Origin: Acinetobacter brisouisimilis
Lineage (GTDB): Bacteria; Pseudomonadota; Gammaproteobacteria; Pseudomonadales; Moraxellaceae
NCBI RefSeq assembly: GCF_000368265.1
Contig: NZ_KB851218.1
Location: forward strand, 372,001 to 436,000
Length of the DNA stretch: 64,000 nucleotides
Direction of reading: 5' to 3'
The translations under genes were made by a program, and so were the position numbers. The notes beneath the pieces are model-generated. The model was not told the origin of the DNA, ran no database searches, and saw nothing but the letters and a program-made list of their open reading frames with translations. The number at the start of each line of letters is the position of its first letter. Positions within the stretch are counted from its first letter, which is position 1. Positions 7,880-15,137 of this stretch are shown here, piece by piece.

Positions 7880-7952
7880 GGACTAGCGTCTGTATATTCC
7901 CTAGTCTAATTAATGGAACATTAACTGTTCAGATTCGTTAGCTCATATACAA

Positions 7953-7983
7953 AGATGTGTGATTTTCATCAAATTACACATCT
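7953..7983. terminator. Hairpin between convergent island genes
   Basis: AGATGTGT (7953-7960) pairs with ACACATCT (7976-7983) across a 15-base loop, between the convergent genes ending at 7879 and 8001. There is no T run, so it is at best a weak bidirectional terminator. Confidence 0.35.
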
Positions 7984-8000
7984 CCAATATTAACAATGAT

Positions 8001-8927
8001 TTAACTGGTAACTGCTGTTAGCCCTCTACGTTTAGTATTAGCAAATAATCCACGTCCAAAACTACGCATACCCTGCATAGCAACCCGAAGATACTGTTTA
8101 TCCTTTTCTGGATTGACCAAATACATGGCTGCCTGAATTGCATTTTGTACTTGTTCAGGCTGATTCCGATGAATCATCCCTATGCCAAGCGTACCTTGAT
8201 CCTCAAACTTCTTCTTATACTCAGGCGTATTCGAAATAAAAGCATAGCCTTTCTGATCTGTTAATGTAGACCAACAATCCCTAACCTGTAGTCCGATACC
8301 AAAGTCATTTTGATGCTTATGCCCGTTGTAGATGAGTAAAACATGACAGTGATAACCTTTCTGCTCACCTTGCTCCAGTGCCCATGCATAGCCTTGCAAA
8401 TCATTAAAACAGGTATCTTGATTCTGAACTCGATTTAAGAAGTGCTGCAAATATTGATTGAATTGCTGAATGTCTACTTCATGCTGATATTCCAGCTGAA
8501 TTGCTAAATCGACACGCACAAACAATAGCTTTGCATAATGTTGGATAAGTTGCTGTAAATACAATAAAAGGCTTTTCTGATTTCGTCGTTCCTGAGCCTT
8601 AAACTTGATAAATTGAAGTGAAGCATTCGACTTTAAATCGGATAAAGTGTCTACAAGTCTCCAGAAATGTCTATCATCAAAAGATTGGACTAATGAGATA
8701 TCCTGACCATTCAAGATTTCATCAACAACATTTACTAAAGAATGAAATATCTTAATACATTCAGAGTATTGTCGTGTGGGTTGGTAAATTTTCTTGAACT
8801 GAGGAATCAACTGAATCAATTCCTGTTTAAAGCTTTCTTCGCTGTATGCCTGATACATAGAGATGATGAAGTTATCTATATCCGTCAGTACCTTAGACTC
8901 ATTAAGTGCTGTATTCGAATTTGTCAT
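8001..8927 (-). CDS. YagK/YfjJ (inovirus Gp2-like) replication-type protein 1
   Basis: 308 residues from the ATG at 8927, chosen for AAGGA 7 bases upstream; ten further in-frame codons precede it. The C-terminal half carries the YagK/YfjJ domain: LLFVRVDLAIQ, 'GEQKGYHCHVLLIYNGHKHQ' with H193 and H195, and 'DCWSTLTDQKGYAFISN'. The HxH after a Gly-Tyr resembles the metal-binding motif of HUH-type rolling-circle initiators, so a role in replication of the island or of a filamentous-phage-like element is likely but inferred. Two relatives lie at 10968-12110 and 12129-13121. Confidence 0.8.
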   Translation of the reverse strand: MTNSNTALNESKVLTDIDNFIISMYQAYSEESFKQELIQLIPQFKKIYQPTRQYSECIKIFHSLVNVVDEILNGQDISLVQSFDDRHFWRLVDTLSDLKSNASLQFIKFKAQERRNQKSLLLYLQQLIQHYAKLLFVRVDLAIQLEYQHEVDIQQFNQYLQHFLNRVQNQDTCFNDLQGYAWALEQGEQKGYHCHVLLIYNGHKHQNDFGIGLQVRDCWSTLTDQKGYAFISNTPEYKKKFEDQGTLGIGMIHRNQPEQVQNAIQAAMYLVNPEKDKQYLRVAMQGMRSFGRGLFANTKRRGLTAVTS

Positions 8928-8981
8928 GAGAATTTCCTTGTTGATGATTAAACTCATATCACTAGGAAATAATTCAAGTTT

Positions 8982-9005
8982 TACATAGAATACTTATGCT
9001 ATGTA
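8982..9005. repeat. Inverted repeat upstream of the first Gp2-like gene
   Basis: TACATAG (8982-8988) and CTATGTA (8999-9005) form a 7-bp inverted repeat about 55-78 bases before the ATG at 8927. It is a possible operator or promoter element. The rest of the gap 8928-9253 is AT-rich with no gene that I can support. Confidence 0.3.
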
Positions 9006-9253
9006 ATAGTATGATTTATATAATTAATTCATTACATTAATAACCCACTAACAAATTCTTAAAACATCCCTGTATCACGTACACAACAAATTCAGCAATT
9101 TCGCCTAAACAAAAAGATTCATGTCAAAAACACTCAAGCTAAAGTTACGTTATCTTTAGAAGACCTATGTATCCATTACTTTAGCTAGAATCAAAATCAG
9201 CTTTTCCCAGTAAACATACCTAAAAAATTTAGCTCCCCCAAATATTAGAATGC

Positions 9254-10498
9254 CTACACTGCACTTCCTTTGTCCCCTATTACAGGTACGACATAGTTTT
9301 TTGACATATTCTGACTTTGTGGGAATTTAAATAATTTTGAGTGATTTCTCAAATTAACTCGTAACTGATTTCCAGTTATTTCATCCAACTCTATATTGTC
9401 TAGTTTTAAGATAATTCTCCAATCATCTATATGTTTATTATTTTTCTCACACTTAACTTTAATATTATATTTTTCAAAACCTTGTACTAAAAAATCAATA
9501 AAAGCAGAATAAACCTCCACTGCTTCTTTTTTCGCATTTTTTTTATCCAAATCAATATTCTTATGCTTTAAATGATAATGCTGTTGGAAATTTTTAAACA
9601 TTAAACTCATCACAATTTTATGGAGCGATTTTCCTTTAATAATAACCCGATAATCTCTAAGTTGACTTTTTGAAGATGGTTCTGTAATGGTCTTAAAAAG
9701 CGCCTCCATAACAATGACACACTCTTGTAGCCTTTGTTTATAGATATGTGGATCTTTAAATTTTTCTTCATTTACAGCATGAACGAAGCTATTTTGAAGG
9801 AACTTAAATAGAAATTGAAATAGGTTATCAAGTAAAGCAAATGGTTCAAAATTAAGAGGAATTTTTAAAGTTGTCCAATAACTTTTTGTATTTAAAGAAA
9901 TACTGCCATTAATCAACGTAGACCCATTAAAAGGAGAATGATAAGGTATCTGATCTAACAATTCAGTAAAGAGCTTGATAAAAGTCTCATCATCAATAAC
10001 TGAAATTTTTTTTGTAAGTATGTAATATAAATAAAAATATGTAAAAAATGCTTCATTCAATCTACTCTTTGACAAGAAAGAAGATAGATCAAATTTATCA
10101 GTTAAATCCCAAAAATCATCTGCATCTGGATGATCACGCGCAACGCTCCTAAACTCTGCATATAACTCTTGGAAAAATAATTTCAAATCATTTTTATCAA
10201 AACCATATATATTTAAATAAGTTTCATCATAGAGAAATTCTTTTTTTTGAGCATACATCCAGAAAGTTTGTACAAGCTGATAGCTAATAGAACTATCTGA
10301 TCTTTGATCTATGTACTGATTCAAAAATTCATTTACACGTGGATAAATCAACTCATCCATAGTGTCATTAAACCATAGATATAAAAAACGATAATCCTCC
10401 TGTATCTTCACCTTTTCACATGAATACATTACAACTATTTTAAATAAATTATCTAAAACACTATATATAACAGCATCTTGCTGTAATTTAGTTAGCAT
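9254..10498 (-). CDS. AT-rich island gene of unknown function
   Basis: 414 residues from the ATG at 10498, chosen because AAGGGGA lies 7-8 bases upstream; a longer frame reaches 10543 without a ribosome-binding site. The protein is Lys/Phe/Tyr/Asn-rich, apparently all-helical and soluble, with a basic C-terminal third (KHKNIDLDKKNAKKEAVE region). No signal peptide, membrane segment, nucleotide-binding or nuclease motif is visible. The coding sequence is visibly richer in A/T than its neighbours, a sign of recent transfer. It lies between the first Gp2-like gene and the divergent second AlpA-like gene. I do not recognise a family. Confidence 0.75.
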   Translation of the reverse strand: MLTKLQQDAVIYSVLDNLFKIVVMYSCEKVKIQEDYRFLYLWFNDTMDELIYPRVNEFLNQYIDQRSDSSISYQLVQTFWMYAQKKEFLYDETYLNIYGFDKNDLKLFFQELYAEFRSVARDHPDADDFWDLTDKFDLSSFLSKSRLNEAFFTYFYLYYILTKKISVIDDETFIKLFTELLDQIPYHSPFNGSTLINGSISLNTKSYWTTLKIPLNFEPFALLDNLFQFLFKFLQNSFVHAVNEEKFKDPHIYKQRLQECVIVMEALFKTITEPSSKSQLRDYRVIIKGKSLHKIVMSLMFKNFQQHYHLKHKNIDLDKKNAKKEAVEVYSAFIDFLVQGFEKYNIKVKCEKNNKHIDDWRIILKLDNIELDEITGNQLRVNLRNHSKLFKFPQSQNMSKNYVVPVIGDKGSAV

Positions 10499-10601
10499 AA
10501 AAAGTCCCCTTAATATTTTGCGTAAAGCTAAACAATATATCAATACCGCAGAAAAAAAGCATAATTCCTTATGTCAAATGACAAAACAAGGAAACTATCT
10601 T

Positions 10602-10820
10602 ATGCACCAGTCCGACATCGCTTGCCATACACGTATGCTCAAACTCCCTGATGTTATTCAAAAATGTCAGCTCAGTCGTTCAACCATCTATGAAAAATTG
10701 GATCAGAAATCTAAGCGTTATGATCCTACTTTTCCTAAACCTCGTAAGCTCAGTCTCAGCAGCGTAGCTTGGATAGAAAATGAGGTGGAAGAGTGGCTTA
10801 AGAATCTCCCTTACCACTAG
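10602..10820 (+). CDS. Second AlpA-like small DNA-binding regulator
   Basis: 72 residues from the ATG at 10602, which has AGGA about 9 bases upstream; the frame extends 28 codons further up but with no better start. It has the AlpA/MerR-type layout: MLKLPDVIQKCQLSRSTIYE, then YDPTFPKPRKLS and an AWIENEVEEWLKN helix. It resembles the regulator at 2094-2321, especially in the 'YDPxFPKPxxL' wing. It precedes the two plus-strand Gp2-like genes and starts about 100 bases from the divergent unknown gene, so it may control either. Confidence 0.8.
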   Translation: MHQSDIACHTRMLKLPDVIQKCQLSRSTIYEKLDQKSKRYDPTFPKPRKLSLSSVAWIENEVEEWLKNLPYH

Positions 10821-10967
10821 TTTTCCAGCTAAGTAAGCTCACCGTAACTCAGTACTTTCTCTTTAACCATCAAGGAATAACTCATCAGGTTATCTTTGAG
10901 ATATGGCTATTTTTAATAAAGTTAGCCTAGATTTTTTTAACAATTAAATTTAAAGGATACATCCATA

Positions 10968-12110
10968 ATGAAAGATCAAATTGACATAGAGCAAAAACAC
11001 CTCTGCAACCTAGTTGAGCTCACAACTGAACAGACAGGGAATGGATTTTTAAAGCCTACGGAAAGTTCTGGTATAGAAACTTTGTCTTCTATTGTGCTGC
11101 TTGCCCATTATATCCAACAAGAGTCTAGCAATCAGGTATATCAGCTCAGTTATGAAGGTAAGTGTCTATATACCTCTGATCCAGTATTAGATTCTTATTT
11201 AAGGGGTATTCATTCTATTGAGATACTGAAACAAACACCTTATTGGTGCAAGGAAGCAGAAATTTTTTCAATGGTGTTTAATTCTCATATTTCCCCATAC
11301 ATTCTGGAATATGAGGAACATTTATTTTGGCGAGCTCAGACCAATCTCAAGTTTGAAATTTATGGAAGTAACAATTACATCCCTGAGAGTTCTGTCAGAG
11401 CCGCCAAACTCAAGAATATCTTGGTAGATGAACTTAGCAAAACCTTTGATTCTCTTGAATATAGGGCTTTCCAATACACTCGTAATTTAAAGGTAAAGCG
11501 CCAATACAAAAAAATGCTCGCACTAATAAAACGGCTACTACAGCTGTTTAATCACATATTAATTATTCGACTTGATCTTGGATGGAATAAATCTATCAAT
11601 CCTTGTGAAATCTCGGTTAGTCAAATGAGAGCTAACTTTACTAAATTTTTAGGGGAGTTTCGGTACTCAAAGTATCTTCCAAACATTGTGGGATACCTCT
11701 GGAAATTACAGTTCAGCAAACAGAAAGGCTACCACTACCATTGCATGTTCTTTATAGATGGTAATACGTTTCAACGCCACACAGATTATGCCGAAATTAT
11801 TGGTCAATATTGGAAAACCATGACTGAAAATAAAGGCTACTTTTTAAACTGTATTAATGACCTAATTAAACATCGCCGTTTTTCAATTGGTCTAATCCAA
11901 TATGGTGACCACAATGCCCTAGATATACTTAAGCAAGCTTTGCTCTACATCTGCAAGCAAGACCAGTTTCTGATTCATAAGCAGCTTTTAGATTGCAATT
12001 TGCGAGTTTTTCAGACTAGCATACCACCTCTAACACCCATGGTATTAGGTCGCTTTCGTACACTGCCATCAAAACAGAACATTGCAATTTCTCCTGCTAT
12101 TACAGATTAA
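10968..12110 (+). CDS. YagK/YfjJ (inovirus Gp2-like) replication-type protein 2
   Basis: 380 residues. The C-terminal half matches the first copy: 'IIRLDLGWNKS', 'QKGYHYHCMFFIDGN' with H256 and H258, and 'QYWKTMTENKGYFLN'. The N-terminal ~150 residues differ from copy 1. The HxH after Gly-Tyr suggests a rolling-circle-type initiator; the catalytic Tyr cannot be assigned by eye. AAGGA lies 10 bases before ATG. It is followed 18 bases later by a third relative, which suggests an operon. Confidence 0.8.
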   Translation: MKDQIDIEQKHLCNLVELTTEQTGNGFLKPTESSGIETLSSIVLLAHYIQQESSNQVYQLSYEGKCLYTSDPVLDSYLRGIHSIEILKQTPYWCKEAEIFSMVFNSHISPYILEYEEHLFWRAQTNLKFEIYGSNNYIPESSVRAAKLKNILVDELSKTFDSLEYRAFQYTRNLKVKRQYKKMLALIKRLLQLFNHILIIRLDLGWNKSINPCEISVSQMRANFTKFLGEFRYSKYLPNIVGYLWKLQFSKQKGYHYHCMFFIDGNTFQRHTDYAEIIGQYWKTMTENKGYFLNCINDLIKHRRFSIGLIQYGDHNALDILKQALLYICKQDQFLIHKQLLDCNLRVFQTSIPPLTPMVLGRFRTLPSKQNIAISPAITD

Positions 12111-12128
12111 GAAACCCAAGGAATTATG

Positions 12129-13121
12129 ATGAGCAAGAATTTTCTTCAAGCCCTACAACAAAAAGAGCTTAGTGAGTTTGTAGGCGGAAGTGCGAATGTG
12201 GCTACTCTACTTTATCTGCAATATCTGGCAGATTTAATCCATCAAATGAGTTGTAAAAACTCAAAGCCTTTCAAAACTAAACAAGATATCTATATAGCTC
12301 AACCTGAGTTATATCAGTTATCAACAGCTATTCATCAGACAATCGGATTGGGTCTTAATTATCGTTCTTCATTTAGCTATGATCCAAACCAAAAAATTAT
12401 GCAGCACATATCATTTTTGTTTCAAAAAATAATTCATATATTAAATAATAGTATGCATATCGATCCAGCAGCTCTTAATCTTCATCCCAATAGAATGCAA
12501 GTATGTAGCTTTTTTGAGCAATTATGGAACGAAACTCGTGGCTTTGCGACCAGTACACCTGTTATCAATAATCTTGCACAACATGAAAGGCTTATTCAAA
12601 CTCAATGCACTGAAAACTCACGCATTGTAAGTCGTTTGTTGAGAACACATGAACAGATACAAGTGACGAAGCTATCATATTTATTTGAAATTGGTAGCAG
12701 TTCTCAAACTGTTGAGACCCGTATAATTGAGCAAGGATTGGTTCGACTAAAAGCAGATTTGATTAGTGAAATTCAAAAGCTAAATCCTAATTATCTCTTT
12801 TGTACTCAATGGCGTATTCAAAGGACTCTATACGGTCAATATTACTTGAACATGTTGATCTATCACGATGCAAATCATTCATCCCTTCATATACCTCAAG
12901 GCAATTTGTCACAACAGTTGAATGATACAAATGATCATCTAATACAGTTAGTGCTATCTAATCCTATTACAGGAAATTTACAAGTATCCAAAAATGCTCT
13001 TCAAGGATACAGCAGCCTAGCTGATTGGAAGGAACTTTTTAAAATTATGGTATCCCCATTGAAATACTATTACTATCAATCTAGAAAAATATCACCTAGT
13101 TTCAATAACATAATTTATTAA
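12129..13121 (+). CDS. Diverged Gp2-like paralogue lacking the HxH motif
   Basis: 330 residues (ATG at 12129 chosen over 12126 for better spacing from AAGGA). The overall layout parallels the upstream gene: helical N-terminal half, then FCTQWRIQRTLYGQYYLNML where the relatives have W-K-L-Q...KGYHYHCMFF. Both histidines are replaced (by Tyr and Leu). If the family uses these histidines for metal binding, this copy is catalytically inactive and may be an accessory or regulatory subunit. Relationship is judged by eye from one segment and gene order, so it is tentative. Confidence 0.6.
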   Translation: MSKNFLQALQQKELSEFVGGSANVATLLYLQYLADLIHQMSCKNSKPFKTKQDIYIAQPELYQLSTAIHQTIGLGLNYRSSFSYDPNQKIMQHISFLFQKIIHILNNSMHIDPAALNLHPNRMQVCSFFEQLWNETRGFATSTPVINNLAQHERLIQTQCTENSRIVSRLLRTHEQIQVTKLSYLFEIGSSSQTVETRIIEQGLVRLKADLISEIQKLNPNYLFCTQWRIQRTLYGQYYLNMLIYHDANHSSLHIPQGNLSQQLNDTNDHLIQLVLSNPITGNLQVSKNALQGYSSLADWKELFKIMVSPLKYYYYQSRKISPSFNNIIY

Positions 13122-13132
13122 ATAGATTGAAT

Positions 13133-13162
13133 AAAAGCCCAATCATGCTATTGGGCTTTTTT
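13133..13162. terminator. Bidirectional rho-independent terminator
   Basis: An 11-bp stem (AAAAGCCCAAT / ATTGGGCTTTT) with a 6-base loop is followed by T's on the plus strand and preceded by A's. It serves the convergent genes ending at 13121 and 13195. Confidence 0.85.
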
Positions 13163-13194
13163 CTATTATGAGTTTCAACTATTGACTAAAATTT

Positions 13195-13566
13195 TTAGTC
13201 ATCAAAATTAGCCCAAACATCATAGATCATATACTTGTTATCAATTTCAAATAAAAGACAGACAAGTAACCTATACTTATCAATTTGCATAGCTTCATTT
13301 ACGGCATCTTCTACTGTTTTATAGATTTTTGCTAAATCAGGAATCTTGACATAAACTCGGTTGATTGCCATATCTGTTTCTTCAACTTTCCCTAGAAATT
13401 CATCCTGATCATAAAGATGAATCACATATCCTAGGAATTTCGCTGCATCTGGTAACTCTAAACGTCGTTTAGCTTCATCAATAGTGATACGCTCGCCATC
13501 AAGCCTTTCTTGTTGTGCTTGTGCTATTCGCTCCTCTAAAGAGCCTCTTTTTTTTGCTTGTCCCAA
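13195..13566 (-). CDS. Hypothetical protein with MGQAKKRG start
   Basis: 123 residues from a TTG start at 13566, supported by GGGGA six bases upstream. The N-terminus MGQAKKRGSLEERIAQAQQE is a basic helix that I have seen on assorted phage and plasmid proteins; the rest is a small alpha/beta region with an acidic end (YDVWANFDD). No function can be assigned. It is the last gene before the probable island end. Confidence 0.6.
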   Translation of the reverse strand: MGQAKKRGSLEERIAQAQQERLDGERITIDEAKRRLELPDAAKFLGYVIHLYDQDEFLGKVEETDMAINRVYVKIPDLAKIYKTVEDAVNEAMQIDKYRLLVCLLFEIDNKYMIYDVWANFDD

Positions 13567-13820
13567 TTTAATTCCCCATCAATGAATTGAATTTATAGCA
13601 CCTTCCACATATTTTGGAAAATGTTCAATCCCATTATAAGCCTTTGCTTTATATTTAAGCTTCTCTACGATGACCAATTCGTCGTACAATAGATTTTAAG
13701 TGTAGGCTTATTCATTCCGAAATAATATTACTAAATAAGCCCTCAAAGATAGGTTTGTGCAAACAAGCATATTTCAACTACACCTAAAAAAATCTTGCAT
13801 TGAATAAACTAAAAAAGAGA

Positions 13821-13841
13821 TGGGGGATAATTGGGGGATAA
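13821..13841 (+). repeat. Tandem TGGGGGATAA repeats near the island end
   Basis: TGGGGGATAA occurs at 13821-13830 and again at 13832-13841 (11-bp period), about 55 bases inside the putative attachment core. Short tandem repeats at such places are often integrase arm-binding sites; that role is inferred. Confidence 0.4.
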
Positions 13842-13896
13842 ATTTAAAATATAAAATTTTTTATTTAATATTATTAATAACTTAAATAAAAAATAT

Positions 13897-13913
13897 GATT
13901 CCCTCTCTCGCCA
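13897..13913 (+). other. Putative attachment-site core (tRNA 3'-end-like)
   Basis: GATTCCCTCTCTCGCCA resembles the T-arm/acceptor end of a serine-type tRNA gene and is followed by a strong terminator at 13946-13981, as a tRNA gene would be. Upstream is AT-rich mobile DNA, downstream core genes. This suggests the island integrated at a tRNA 3' end with the intact copy left of the window. The match to a real tRNA acceptor is imperfect, so this is tentative. The rest of 13567-14006 holds no gene that I can see. Confidence 0.35.
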
Positions 13914-13945
13914 AGATTCATTCCAGAATCATCCACTGGAATATA

Positions 13946-13981
13946 AAAAAAGGCTTAAATTTTTCAATTTAAGCCTTTTTT
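13946..13981. terminator. Strong bidirectional terminator at the island/core junction
   Basis: A perfect 15-bp stem (arms 13946-13960 and 13967-13981) with a 6-base loop, A-rich before and T-rich after. It ends the minus-strand gene at 14007-14561 and could also have served a tRNA transcript from the left. Confidence 0.85.
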
Positions 13982-14006
13982 GTTAATCATCAGTTTAACA
14001 ATATAA

Positions 14007-14561
14007 TCAGGTTGCTGACTCTAAACGATAATAATGGTATTCCACATCTTTCTCTCTATAAACGGCATAGCTGTTTTGGCGAAAATCCGAGATCCACTCT
14101 GAACCTGTATAACCTGCTATATGTCCATAAGTATGGTTACTGGTCGCATCAATAATATAAATATCGCCTTTCTTTGGTTTATTAAATGCAGGTTTAATTT
14201 GCTTATAGCCATTTTTCTCTAAAGTACGCCCCCAGTTTGCTGCCGCAATTGGGTGATTCGAGACATTCGCTCCTGCTGTTTCCAAAGCAATACGTACATT
14301 ACGCGCACATTTCTCTGAACTTCGTCTTGCTGAAATGCTTTCAAGTTTATGAGAAAACTTAGATAGATTAATACGTTGCGCCGCTAAATCTACATTATGA
14401 TTAATATGTTGCTTTGTCATTTTAACATGATGTACTTTACGCTGCGGCTGCACATGCTGTACTTTTTTGGTCGCCACTCGTCTGTGTGCATGTCGGACGT
14501 GAACCTGAACAGAATGCGCATCGGTGTCATGCGCGTGAACTGCATGGTGAGCATGAATCAT
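14007..14561 (-). CDS. His-rich protein with a CHAP/NlpC-like peptidase or amidase domain
   Basis: 184 residues. The first ~55 are extremely His/Val/Lys-rich and low in complexity, with no signal peptide. The remainder looks like a Cys-His hydrolase of the CHAP/NlpC kind: SSEKCARNVRIALE supplies the candidate catalytic Cys, 'KKGDIYIID' the usual strand, and 'TYGHIAGYTGSEWISDF' the candidate His and acid. Such proteins cleave peptidoglycan peptides. A similar layout occurs in cell-wall hydrolases and in type VI amidase effectors. No immunity gene is visible next to it. The role is not established. Confidence 0.65.
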   Translation of the reverse strand: MIHAHHAVHAHDTDAHSVQVHVRHAHRRVATKKVQHVQPQRKVHHVKMTKQHINHNVDLAAQRINLSKFSHKLESISARRSSEKCARNVRIALETAGANVSNHPIAAANWGRTLEKNGYKQIKPAFNKPKKGDIYIIDATSNHTYGHIAGYTGSEWISDFRQNSYAVYREKDVEYHYYRLESAT

Positions 14562-14971
14562 GACAAAAACCTATTTTTTACATCAAAACTTCAACAGCGT
14601 GCCATTGTAGAAGGAAATGTTTTCAGATGTGCTACAGGGTTGTAACAAATTTTAGACAGCTCTGCATTTTACACAGTGCTTATTGTGTAGGTAGGTTAGC
14701 TATATTTTTGATTTAAAAACGATATAACATATCAACCAAGATTTTAAACACCCAGTTTTATTTGGTTATTTTTTAATCAAAAATAATCCATCGTAACCAC
14801 CTTAACCTAGCTTAAAAAATATATTACAAAAAAGTATAATATTCATTTTTTAACCACAAAATATACCGTTTATCACAAATTATGCCTACTTTATTGATAA
14901 AAATGTTTTTAACCTAATCAGCAATAACGGCATGCCAATATGCTAAAAACTAAAAAGGATGATGACTGGTT
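14562..14971. other. AT-rich intergenic stretch without recognisable gene
   Basis: These 410 bases contain no supported reading frame. They must carry the promoter of the minus-strand hydrolase-like gene and perhaps that of the 37-residue ORF at 14972. Long A/T runs make promoter calls by eye unreliable. Confidence 0.5.
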
Positions 14972-15085
14972 ATGAAAATATGGCTTAAAAAATATGATCG
15001 GATTTTTTTGAGTGCTGGTGTACTCAAAGTGAGCTTGTTATTGGCGATTATGCTCTCAGGTGGGCACATGCGCCCAGACTTATAA
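14972..15085 (+). CDS. Possible 37-residue small membrane protein
   Basis: ATG at 14972 with AAGGATG about 10 bases upstream; stop TAA at 15083-15085. The peptide has a basic start (MKIWLKKYDR), one hydrophobic segment (VLKVSLLLAIMLSG) and a short polar end. A terminator follows directly. Support is the ribosome-binding site and composition only. Confidence 0.4.
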   Translation: MKIWLKKYDRIFLSAGVLKVSLLLAIMLSGGHMRPDL

Positions 15086-15088
15086 ATC

Positions 15089-15122
15089 AAAAAAGCTGAA
15101 CCCGTTTCGAGATTCAGCTTTT
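15089..15122. terminator. Bidirectional terminator after fruA
   Basis: A 10-bp stem AAAAGCTGAA (15091-15100) / TTCAGCTTTT (15113-15122) with a 12-base loop. It terminates fruBKA on the minus strand and the small ORF at 14972 on the plus strand. Confidence 0.8.
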
Positions 15123-15137
15123 ATTTATTGTTTATGC

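Noticed and set aside
1-13900. Known phage-defence systems (BREX, DISARM, CBASS, toxin-antitoxin pairs)
   Set aside because: Apart from hsdM no signature enzyme of these systems was seen in the island; the unknown gene at 9254-10498 has no motif to justify such a call.
13897-13913. A complete tRNA gene
   Set aside because: Only a resemblance to the 3' end is present; the upstream sequence cannot fold into D and anticodon arms.
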